A DNA stretch of 64,000 nt from Marinilabiliaceae bacterium (GTDB lineage: Bacteria; Bacteroidota; Bacteroidia; Bacteroidales; Marinilabiliaceae): assembly GCA_009777175.1 (NCBI GenBank), contig WRMI01000005.1, forward strand, positions 1 to 64,000, given 5' to 3'. This document shows positions 44,780-51,744 of the stretch, piece by piece (positions within the stretch are counted from its first letter, which is position 1; every line of letters begins with the position of its first letter). Under the pieces are notes generated by a model that saw only the letters and a list, made by a program, of their open reading frames with translations, ran no database searches and was not told the origin of the DNA. Both the position numbers and the translations under genes were made by a program.

Positions 44780-45300
44780 TTTAAACTACATTATTCATAA
44801 TAGTTTTTTAACGTAATGAAGCAAAGTTGAGAACGCAAAGAACGTTAAAAGTTTTCAGTTTTCAGTTATCCTTTGTGTTCCTTTGTATTCATTTGTGGTT
44901 AAAAGATATTTTCATTTATTATGAATAATGCAAGCTCAATAATTTTGTGTGACTGTGTTACTCACATTTTATTACCTCGATTGTTTGTTCGCTTAACCTG
45001 CATTATTCATAAGGGAAATATGTTGTTTCGTTTTACGACATCTGTATGGGCAACCCTTGCGGTTGCACGAATGATATGGAGAAAGACATTGAAGGGGCAA
45101 CCCTTGCGGTTTCCTAAAATAAAATACAACGAAGAGGATTGTGTAGAATAAAACAGGCGAGGGCAAGCCTCGCCCCTACAATTTTATACGGGATGGTAAT
45201 TGTGCGACCGCAAGGGTCGCACACACAACGATACACAGATATACCTCGTATGCAGCGAGATTATTAATAGATTTTATGAATTATGAATAATGCAGGTTAA
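44780..45300. repeat. Cluster of dispersed elements and REP palindromes
   Basis: 44789-44848: inverted dispersed element (starts TTATTCATAATAG, ends GAGAACGCAAAGAACG); 44924-44940 and 45000-45013: its ATGAATAATGCA tails in both orientations; 45049-45068 and 45095-45113: GGGCAACCCTTGCGGTT; 45158-45176: GCGAGGGCAAGCCTCGC; 45203-45221: GCGACCGCAAGGGTCGC; 45284-45299: ATGAATAATGCAGGTTA. A 76-codon open frame here is made only of these repeats. Confidence 0.75.
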
Positions 45301-45418
45301 AATATTATAAATTTGTTTTATAAAAATTTTTATATGACTAAATATTTGATTTTAAGGCAATTTACAACATATTTTTTATCAAAAATAAAAAAAATATTTT
45401 TTTTTAAAAAAAATGTTG

Positions 45419-45426
45419 TACTTTTG
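45419..45426 (+). promoter_or_regulatory. -7 box for the second FIST-like gene
   Basis: TACTTTTG followed by C, 17 bases before the ATG at 45443. The earlier in-frame ATG at 45413 lies upstream of the box, so it is rejected as start. Confidence 0.7.
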
Positions 45427-45442
45427 CAAAAAATTTAAAGAT

Positions 45443-46468
45443 ATGATACAAGGCTTATTTAGCGTTGCAGAGGTAAATGCAATGATTGAAAAAGGCGACA
45501 CGTTGCTACTCGCGGGAGATGCAAAATTATTGTCGCAATTAAAGAAAGGAAAATGGATTGGTGGTTCAACGAGCCGCTTTATTGAATCCGGAAAAAAACC
45601 TATTTTAGAGAGAACACGAATATTTGTTCACAACATTTCTGATTTTGCAGTCGAAACCAAATTGATGATTTATGACGAATCTAATATTGCAAATATTTAT
45701 GACGATGCATTTGATAACGGGTTTTCAGTACTTATTGTTGCTCCATTCAGCCCTGTGATTAATGAATACACAGACAAGTGTTCAAATTATTCCAATTTTA
45801 GTTGTCGTGCTGTTTGCGGGTGGGGAGTTGTTGCTTCAATTTATTCCGAATACGAAAAGAACGACGAATCTATTGTTTTTTGTGGACAAAATGCTACTTC
45901 ATATACTAATGAAGGCGTAGTGATGCACATTGGGTTAGCACCCGATAAATTTGCTGAAATACACGCATTTAGCCCTTATAAACCAGACGAAGATGGCGAT
46001 ATTATAACTTTTGATGAAAACAAACAGCAAGTTGAATATGCCTTTATTAATGGAATAAAACAAAATTTCAGGCAGTATCTAATTGACAACAAAATTGATC
46101 GTACTCATGATGCCTCTATCCTCTCGCGTAAATGTCTTGCCGGAAATCACGGCGGAATTTTTATGAACGTAGGAATAATGTCTGAAACTGAAAAAGATGC
46201 CAAAAAATTTGTTTCATTTACTAGTTCTGTTTATAAAGGAATCAATTATGGTTTGGCAAACATGGAAAATTTTGACCACGAAATTTTGACCAAAAAAATT
46301 CATGGCGAAATTGTATTCTCGCTTACATGCGTTAACTATTTTGCAAATCCTGACATTTTTGAAAAATTCCTGACAAAAATGAACGGACCCTTCACTTACG
46401 GAGAATTGGCATACTTTCCAATGAGTAACGCAACTGTTTATGTTTCAATTGGTAATATTTTAAATTGA
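45443..46468 (+). CDS. Uncharacterised FIST-like protein, module copy 2
   Basis: 341 residues, soluble, starting MIQGLFSVAEVNAMI. Paralogue of the protein at 15679 along the whole length, with roughly one third of positions identical by eye and the strongest blocks being LAGDAKLL, WIGG, NIANIYDD, CRAVCGW, VMHIGL, FAEIHAFSPYKP, ITFDENK, FINGIKQNF and the C-terminal IVFSLTC...MNGPFTYGELAYF...ATVYVSI. The FTYGELAYF element is even closer to the FIST_C GE(I/L) motif than in copy 1. Strong promoter; the small partner gene starts 4 bases after its stop, as in copy 1. Role unknown; a small-molecule sensor is a guess. Confidence 0.7.
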   Translation: MIQGLFSVAEVNAMIEKGDTLLLAGDAKLLSQLKKGKWIGGSTSRFIESGKKPILERTRIFVHNISDFAVETKLMIYDESNIANIYDDAFDNGFSVLIVAPFSPVINEYTDKCSNYSNFSCRAVCGWGVVASIYSEYEKNDESIVFCGQNATSYTNEGVVMHIGLAPDKFAEIHAFSPYKPDEDGDIITFDENKQQVEYAFINGIKQNFRQYLIDNKIDRTHDASILSRKCLAGNHGGIFMNVGIMSETEKDAKKFVSFTSSVYKGINYGLANMENFDHEILTKKIHGEIVFSLTCVNYFANPDIFEKFLTKMNGPFTYGELAYFPMSNATVYVSIGNILN

Positions 46469-46472
46469 GATA

Positions 46473-46724
46473 GTGAAAAATATTCAAGAAATATCTGATA
46501 AGACTTTGTATCGCCTTATTACTGATTGTAATGACGTGAATTGGAATTTTTTTGCTTTAAAAGTGATGATTTCACGTTTGAAACTGAAATTATCAATGGA
46601 CAGTAGCGCCGAAACAATTCATAATTGTTGTAATGAACTGCGGGAGCTATTGCACAAAAGCAAAGGTATTCCTAATGCAATTAAAGATTTAAAAATAATT
46701 TCAGACAGATGCGATTTTGAATAA
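46473..46724 (+). CDS. Small helical partner of the FIST-like protein, copy 2
   Basis: 83 residues from a GTG start (no ATG is available). Aligns with the 85-residue protein at 16664: NWNFFALKVMISRLKLKL, IHNCCNELRELLHKS and PNAIKDLKII. Outside these blocks the two differ strongly, so selection keeps the WNF, RLK, CC-ELR and PN elements. The 4-base gap to the FIST-like gene is the same in both modules. No domain recognised. Confidence 0.62.
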   Translation: MKNIQEISDKTLYRLITDCNDVNWNFFALKVMISRLKLKLSMDSSAETIHNCCNELRELLHKSKGIPNAIKDLKIISDRCDFE

Positions 46725-46820
46725 TAAAATAAGAGCCTGATTTACAAATAGATAGAAATGTTTGACAAAAATATTTTAAAAAAAATTACACTTTTTTTTG
46801 GTAATTAGAAATTTTGGCTC

Positions 46821-46828
46821 TATTTTTG
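46821..46828 (+). promoter_or_regulatory. -7 box for the Lys/Cys-rich secreted protein gene
   Basis: TATTTTTG followed by C, 41 bases before the ATG at 46870. Confidence 0.7.
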
Positions 46829-46869
46829 CAGTAATTTTCATTTTAGTAATAACATAAAAACAGTAAATA

Positions 46870-47172
46870 ATGAAAAAAATGTTAGCGTTGGCAGTTTTGT
46901 TTGTATTTACATTTGCGGTTATAGCACCTGTTTCAGCAAACTTAACGCCTCAAGAACCTCAAAAGGTCGAGAAAAGAGCGGTTGAAAAATCTGATATTAA
47001 AGCAGATGACGCAACCCTTCAGAAAGCAGATGGATGCCCCAAAAAAGCTGAAGGCTGCGACAAAAAAGCCGAAGATAAATGCTGCGACAAAAACCATGGC
47101 GACAAAAAAGTAGAGAAAAAAGCTGTCGACAAAAAAAAAGCAGTAGAGAAGAAAAAAACTGACAAACAATAA
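46870..47172 (+). CDS. Small secreted Lys/Cys-rich protein
   Basis: 100 residues: a signal peptide (MKKMLALAVLFVFTFAVIAP, probably cleaved after VSA), then a hydrophilic tail of Lys, Glu, Ala and Asp with four cysteines in GCPKK, GCDKK and KCCDKN, and ending in KKAVDKKKAVEKKKTDKQ. The repeated (D/E)KKA(V/E) units suggest a disordered, highly basic polypeptide; the Cys/His cluster KCCDKNHGD could bind metal. Own promoter and strong terminator, so it is a separate, probably well-expressed transcript. No family recognised. Confidence 0.68.
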   Translation: MKKMLALAVLFVFTFAVIAPVSANLTPQEPQKVEKRAVEKSDIKADDATLQKADGCPKKAEGCDKKAEDKCCDKNHGDKKVEKKAVDKKKAVEKKKTDKQ

Positions 47173-47196
47173 AAATTTGTTTGACAGAATAATTTT

Positions 47197-47230
47197 AAAC
47201 TGAAATCAAGAATGATTTCAGTTTTTTTTA
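47197..47230 (+). terminator. Strong intrinsic terminator
   Basis: AAACTGAAATCA pairs perfectly with TGATTTCAGTTT (12-bp stem, 4-base loop AGAA), followed by a T run; 24 bases after the stop of the secreted protein gene. Confidence 0.88.
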
Positions 47231-47397
47231 TTTAGTGAAATTTTTTATCAACAAACATTAAAGAATAAGCGTATCTAAACTATATTATTCATAGAAATTT
47301 AGGCAACCGCAAGGGTTGCCCATACAGACACCATTAAAAAATATAAAATATTTGCTTTATGAATAATGCAGGCTAAACTCTAATATCTAAACTATAG

Positions 47398-48237
47398 ATG
47401 AAGAAGCTCCTCTTATCCGACGATGGAATTTTTCCTATCACAAAAAATTTTGATGGCAACTTTGTAACAAAAATGCCTTTAACAGGTTTTTCCTTTGCAG
47501 GAACGATACAAGGCGAAGGCAAACTTGCTGGAACGCCTTCACTTTTTATCCGATTATCGGGATGTAATCTTAATTGTATTTGGAAACTGCCCGAAGGAAA
47601 CCTATCAAAATGCGACACATGCCACCTTCCTAATAATAAAAAAAACAGAGAAATGAGCGTAGAAAAAGCCGTTAAAACTATTAATCAAAACCTTGGATCA
47701 TTAAAACATATCGTTATCACTGGCGGAGAGCCTTTATTACAAAAAGAAACAATCGAAAAATTGGCAGCAGATTTGAAATCTAAAACAAACGCACATTTGA
47801 CATTAGAAACTAACGGAACAATATTTAACGAAAAAATTTTTAAATATATCGACCTTTGTAGCATTTCACCGAAATTAAAAAATTCAATTCCACTGAATGA
47901 GGAATCAGAAACAAATATCGCAAATTTTGGAAAATACAATAAAACAAGAATAAATATTGACGTTTTGCAATCTTTTATTGATTCGGCAAAAAAATATGGC
48001 AAAGATATTCAATTTAAGTTTGTAGTAGCCAACATCAATGACGAAAACGAAATAAAAGATATTCTACTACAATTGACCAATTATTCAGATTCGGATATTA
48101 TGATAATGCCTTTGGGCGCAAATATCAAAGAGATGGAGCAGACGCAACTTATTGCCGTGAAAATAGCTGTTAAAAATGGATGGCGATTTTCCCCGAGACT
48201 GCAAATAAATTTGTTTAATAATTTGAAAGGAGTGTAG
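47398..48237 (+). CDS. queE: 7-carboxy-7-deazaguanine synthase (radical SAM)
   Basis: Radical SAM enzyme that contracts carboxytetrahydropterin to CDG in queuosine/preQ1 synthesis. Segments GTIQGEGKLAGTPSLFIRLS and SGCNLNC, then a widened cluster-binding loop ending KCDTC. The loop has Cys at residues 60, 64, 76 and 79 (C-x3-C-x11-C-x2-C), unlike the canonical CxxxCxxC. ITGGEPLLQ is the SAM-binding GGE motif. 279 residues with a ~30-residue N-terminal extension before the core. No other que genes are in the window, and no preQ1 riboswitch is seen upstream; the gap holds repeats only. Confidence 0.82.
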   Translation: MKKLLLSDDGIFPITKNFDGNFVTKMPLTGFSFAGTIQGEGKLAGTPSLFIRLSGCNLNCIWKLPEGNLSKCDTCHLPNNKKNREMSVEKAVKTINQNLGSLKHIVITGGEPLLQKETIEKLAADLKSKTNAHLTLETNGTIFNEKIFKYIDLCSISPKLKNSIPLNEESETNIANFGKYNKTRINIDVLQSFIDSAKKYGKDIQFKFVVANINDENEIKDILLQLTNYSDSDIMIMPLGANIKEMEQTQLIAVKIAVKNGWRFSPRLQINLFNNLKGV

Positions 48238-48510
48238 TAGTGAGTAATGAGATTTAAGTATCAAGTAATGAGTATCAAGTAATGAGATTTGAGTATCAAG
48301 TAATGAGATTTGAGTATCAAGTAATGAGATTTGAGTACCAAGTAATGAGTTCGTAGTGAAAAGGCATGTCTTGTCCCTACTAAATTCGCAAAAAATCCCC
48401 GAATCCCATAAGTCCAAACCCCACCTATTCCTTACATCCCACACAGCAGCACTCGGTACGAGTGCAACGTAGATAACCCTGAATAAGCGTAAGCGCAATT
48501 CGGGGTATAT
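48238..48510. repeat. AGTATCAAGTAATGAGATTTG tandem repeats and CTCGGTACGAG element, copy 2
   Basis: 48240-48352 is a run of ~21-23-bp units (GAGTATCAAGTAATGAGATTT). 48433-48510 repeats the blocks of 15192-15266 (CTCGGTACGAGTGCAACG, TAGATAACCC, GCAATTCGG) and contains a hairpin CCCTGAAT/ATTCGGGG. 48511-48794 holds AT-rich DNA with a possible weak -7 box (CATCTTTG, 48697-48704) for the next gene. Confidence 0.75.
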
Positions 48511-48794
48511 CCCAAAAATGCGACATTTTAATTTTGCGGTATCTTTTTCGTAATTCTTTGTAATTTAAGGAAATAGATATGACCAAGTCAGGATTTCTGA
48601 ACTTACGAAAATAAAATAATTCGTGTTAATTTGTGTAATTAGTGGCAATCTTTTTCAAAAAAAACATTTTTATTTTTTGGTTTTCAAATTTTTTTGCATC
48701 TTTGCATTTCATTTGCCAACAAAAGTTGACATATTTTTTAGTGCTAACAAGCACATTTTAAGATAGATAAATACAAAAATTTTTTACTGAAATA

Positions 48795-49832
48795 ATGACA
48801 AAACAGACCGACATAATAATTGCAAATCCAATGTATGACGTTGTATTTAAGTCATTGATGGAAGATAAAGAGATTGCTCGTTATTTCGTAGAAACTATTA
48901 TTGACGAAGAGATAGTAGAAATTGAATTTGCCCAGCAAGAATATACTTACTACATACAGACTGATACAGAAACAGAGACAAAGCCAGAAAATAAAACCAA
49001 AGAATTGAAAGTAATCCGTTTAGATTTTATTGCCTCCATTCGCACAAAAGAGGGCGATGAAAAAAAGGTATTGATAGAGATACAGCAGTCTTTAAACCCA
49101 ATTGACGTATTTCGTTTTCGTTCCTACCTTGCCAAACAATATTCGGCACACGAAAATATCATCAAGGAAGAAAAAATAATAGTAAAGAACGATAAAGTTA
49201 CAATTGAAGAAAAGATAGTAGATATTCGTTCTATCATTGCAATCTATATGTTAGGTTTCGAAATAGATGACCTTCCTTATATAATATCAAAATTTGTTTT
49301 CAAAGGCAATGACGTAGTGAGCGGTTGCGAGGTGAATACAAAACATCCAATTGTAAAAGAGCTTGCGCACGAGGCTTATTATGTGCAGGTTCCACGTATT
49401 AATCCTGAAATATACGCAAATTGGAGCGAATGCAGTAGGTTGATGAAATTATTAAGTTTGTTCGAACAAAACTATTTTGTTGTAAAGAAACACTTAAAAG
49501 AATACATATATACTATTTCAAAAACAGATAAAATATTAAAAAAAATGATAAACAAATTAGAACAAATGGCATCCGACTCATATACTAGAAGAGTTATGGA
49601 AGAGCAAGAATTTGCAGCAATGAATATGGCGTTTTGGAAACAAGCCATTGTAAACAAAGACAATATCATTGCTGCAGTTAGTGCCGAAAGAGACAATGCA
49701 TGGAATACCATTACTGCACTACAAAGCAATAATGCAGCACTACAAAGCAATAATGCAGCACTACAAAGCAATAATGCAGCTCTACAACATCAAATTGAAG
49801 AATACCTTATTAGGTATGGCAAATTAAATTAA
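48795..49832 (+). CDS. PD-(D/E)XK nuclease family transposase (Rpn-like)
   Basis: 345 residues. N-terminal half is the Rpn/'PD-(D/E)XK transposase' domain: NPMYDVVFKSLMEDKEIARY, RLDFIASIRTKEGDEKKVLI and EIQQS, giving the D...ExQ catalytic core, then VDIRSIIAIYMLGFEI. The C-terminal part is helical. The last ~40 residues contain three exact heptad-length copies of ALQSNNA (21-bp DNA repeats, 49719-49781), likely a coiled coil of variable length. Such proteins are multicopy in Bacteroidota and often move between genomes. Intact. Confidence 0.8.
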   Translation: MTKQTDIIIANPMYDVVFKSLMEDKEIARYFVETIIDEEIVEIEFAQQEYTYYIQTDTETETKPENKTKELKVIRLDFIASIRTKEGDEKKVLIEIQQSLNPIDVFRFRSYLAKQYSAHENIIKEEKIIVKNDKVTIEEKIVDIRSIIAIYMLGFEIDDLPYIISKFVFKGNDVVSGCEVNTKHPIVKELAHEAYYVQVPRINPEIYANWSECSRLMKLLSLFEQNYFVVKKHLKEYIYTISKTDKILKKMINKLEQMASDSYTRRVMEEQEFAAMNMAFWKQAIVNKDNIIAAVSAERDNAWNTITALQSNNAALQSNNAALQSNNAALQHQIEEYLIRYGKLN

Positions 49833-50274
49833 AACGGTGTGCGAACCACCAACATATCTTCTTAATCACATCATTGCAGACACGACCTGCAAGCATAGAA
49901 ACCCTTCTTCGACTTCGTGGCTAACAATCCTTTGCCCTCCTTGCGTCCTCAACTTTGCGACTTTGCGTTAAAATAAAAATCTAACCACAAAGAACACAAA
50001 GGTTTAGGTTATTGAATTTATTGAAATACACAAAGAACACAAAGGAATTAGTAGTGAGTAATGAGATTTGAGTATCAAGTAATGAGTTTCTGAAACACCT
50101 TATTTTTCTACAAAACAACCTTAGTAGCAGAAATTTGTGGTAATTTTTTCAAAAAAAAACATTTTATTTTTTTGGTTTTTAATTTTTTCGTATCTTTCCT
50201 CTGAAAAAAAATATTTTTTCATTGTACTCGCTTGGAATTTAAAAAATTTCATATACTTTTGCAAATTAAATTTA
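49833..50274. repeat. Repeat-filled gap before the DUF1016 pseudogene
   Basis: 49931-49981 dispersed CTTTGCG element, then AACCACAAAGAACACAAAGG twice; 50050-50092 GTAATGAGATTTGAGTATCA units as at 48240. The remainder to the promoter at 50254 is AT-rich with no gene. Confidence 0.6.
50254..50261 (+). promoter_or_regulatory. -7 box for the DUF1016 pseudogene
   Basis: TACTTTTG followed by C, 14 bases before the ATG at 50275. Confidence 0.6.
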
Positions 50275-50877
50275 ATGAAAATGTTTGAAAGTTCAAATAT
50301 CGTTCTTGTACCTGAATTGCTTGACAGTATCAGCAAAATTATTTTTAATGCTCGTAAGCGCGTAGTTTAATCTATCAACAATGAACTTATTGTAACTTAT
50401 TGGGCAATAGGAAAGGAAATTGTTGAAAAAGAACGGATAAATAATATAGACAATCAAACCTCACGACAAATTATCCTGCAACTTTCAAAGCAACTTACTG
50501 AAAGTCTTGGTAATGGTTTTTCTCGTTCCAATCTTTTCAATATGAGAAAACTATACATTGAGTTTCCAAATGTCCAGACACTGTCTGGACACCTTTCCTG
50601 GTCGCACATTTGTGAACTTATTACAATGGATAATAAGCACAAAAGAGATTTTTATCTTACTCAAACGCAAGAAAACAAATTATCTGTCAGACAGTTGAGA
50701 AAACAAATTGAAAGGTGCGTTTACGAACGTACTCTGTCTAATAAAACGCCAGATTTTCAAGCATCCATTGATACTACAATTACAAAATACAATCCTGCCG
50801 ATGTGATAAAAGACCCATATATTGTTGATTTTTTGGGCATATCTGAAAATCACGTTTGTTGCCCGCATAAATGGTAG
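50275..50877 (+). pseudogene. DUF1016 (YhcG-like) gene with nonsense mutation and lost 3' end
   Basis: The frame opens MKMFESSNIVLVPELLDSIS and reads to ARKRVV, then TAA where a CAA (Gln) is expected, and continues in the same frame with SINNELIVTYWAIGKEIVEK, FSRSNLFNMRKLYIEF, LSWSHICELI and PADVIKDPYIVDFLG. It then ends in an unrelated HVCCPHKW and stop, without the C-terminal nuclease core. So one point mutation plus a 3' truncation. The promoter is still intact. A second, differently broken DUF1016 gene is at 8988. Confidence 0.78.
50571..50591 (+). repeat. Perfect palindrome inside the DUF1016 pseudogene
   Basis: TGTCCAGACA, one C, TGTCTGGACA: 10-bp perfect arms with one central base, in frame, encoding VQTLSGH just before LSWSHICEL. 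Same design (arm, single base, arm) as the two palindromes in the DUF1016 gene at 8988. Confidence 0.8.
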
Positions 50878-50978
50878 TGGAAGCCCCGGGATGTTAGCGG
50901 CAAACACTACCGAAGTGTGTACTTGAAATAAAGAGTAAATAAAATTGAGAGAAAAGTGAATTTTATCGAAAAAAAGTG

Positions 50979-50986
50979 TAATTTTG
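50979..50986 (+). promoter_or_regulatory. -7 box for the VapD operon
   Basis: TAATTTTG followed by CGCC, 27 bases before the ATG at 51013. Confidence 0.7.
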
Positions 50987-51012
50987 CGCCCTCATTGTAA
51001 ATAATAAATGAA

Positions 51013-51228
51013 ATGAAATTAAGAACATTTGAAACAGGCGATCAAGTTTTGATTTCACCTGACTTAACTGGGCTGACAAATTGGTCGGACGGTGTAGTCG
51101 TTGAAGTTGAAAATAATAAATACAACGGAATTGTAATTTCAGCCGAAACAAAAGACCGAAACATTTTTTTCGGTCGAAAGGAATTATTTAAAACAAACGT
51201 AAATGATAAAAAATTATGTTTGCAATAA
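51013..51228 (+). CDS. 71-aa protein overlapping vapD, candidate antitoxin
   Basis: 71 residues, beta-rich by eye: [40 protein letters not shown] and [10 protein letters not shown]. The GDxV...GxVxxV pattern suggests a small SH3-like barrel. It has a good promoter and its last 13 bases overlap the start of vapD in another frame, so both are translated from one message. In VapXD pairs the gene before vapD encodes the antitoxin; position and size here fit that role, but similarity to VapX is not evident. Unrecognised family. Confidence 0.6.
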   Translation: MKLRTFETGDQVLISPDLTGLTNWSDGVVVEVENNKYNGIVISAETKDRNIFFGRKELFKTNVNDKKLCLQ

Positions 51229-51497
51229 GTTTTGATATGGTTATTGCTGACCTTAAATCATTTTTTGGAATACCATACAATCGTGCATATTTTGAAATCA
51301 AAACTATTTTAAAAAAATATGATTTTGAGTGGATACAAGGTAGTACATACATGACAGAAAGTGACGATTTGGGGACTTTGTACAAGGCAATTTTGGCACT
51401 TTCAAAAATAGATTGGTTTAAAAAGTCAGTTCGAGACATACGGAGTTTCAAAGTAGAAAATTGGTCAGATTTTACTGAAATAGTTAAAAATAGTTGA
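51216..51497 (+). CDS. vapD: VapD family endoribonuclease
   Basis: 93 residues match VapD from end to end: [58 protein letters not shown] and [14 protein letters not shown]. VapD is a small Cas2-like ferredoxin-fold ribonuclease that acts as a toxin or stress factor. The Asp at the end of the first strand (SFD, residue 7) is the conserved acid. Full-length, and probably controlled by the overlapping upstream gene. Confidence 0.85.
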   Translation: MFAISFDMVIADLKSFFGIPYNRAYFEIKTILKKYDFEWIQGSTYMTESDDLGTLYKAILALSKIDWFKKSVRDIRSFKVENWSDFTEIVKNS

Positions 51498-51534
51498 TAG
51501 ATTTTCACAAAAAACATTCTTAGGTGTTCATATA

Positions 51535-51679
51535 GCCTGCAACACAAGGAAGCGGTTTAGCGCAAGCGGTGGTGTAGCTCCGCAGACAGTTTTGTTTAAA
51601 TTTTGTATCTTGTGCCCCCGCTACCTATTTTTAGCCACCGCTGCAAGTAAAGCCGCAGAAACTTTGTGTGCAAGCAGGC
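51535..51679. repeat. 145-bp imperfect inverted repeat downstream of vapD
   Basis: GCCTGC...AACACAAGG at the left pairs with CTTTGTGT...GCAGGC at the right. Inside, 51552-51578 (GCGGTTTAGCGCAAGCGG...) pairs with 51635-51656 (CCACCGCTGCAAGTAAAGCC...). It is GC-richer than its surroundings and resembles an integron attC-like site in position and design. The 27-base left core recurs exactly at 53720-53746. Confidence 0.7.
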
Positions 51680-51744
51680 GAGAGTGCAGTGGACAATGAA
51701 GTAAAAAGTTGAAAAATAATTAGTAACAATTAAAAAAAGTTAAA

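Noticed and set aside
44921..45151. 76-codon plus-strand frame
   Set aside because: Made entirely of dispersed-element tails and REP palindromes.
46942..47169. 75-codon minus-strand frame, Phe-rich
   Set aside because: Exact antisense of the Lys-rich secreted protein; poly-Phe results from poly-Lys codons.
47231..47397. preQ1 riboswitch upstream of queE
   Set aside because: The leader contains only repeat tails and a REP palindrome; no compact pseudoknot-like C-rich/A-rich arrangement was found.
48085..48498. 137-codon minus-strand frame with SLLDTQI repeats
   Set aside because: The peptide repeats come from the AGTATCAAGTAATGAG microsatellite; the remainder is antisense to queE.
49472..49771. 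99-codon minus-strand frame with SAALLLC repeats
   Set aside because: Antisense of the ALQSNNA-encoding repeats.
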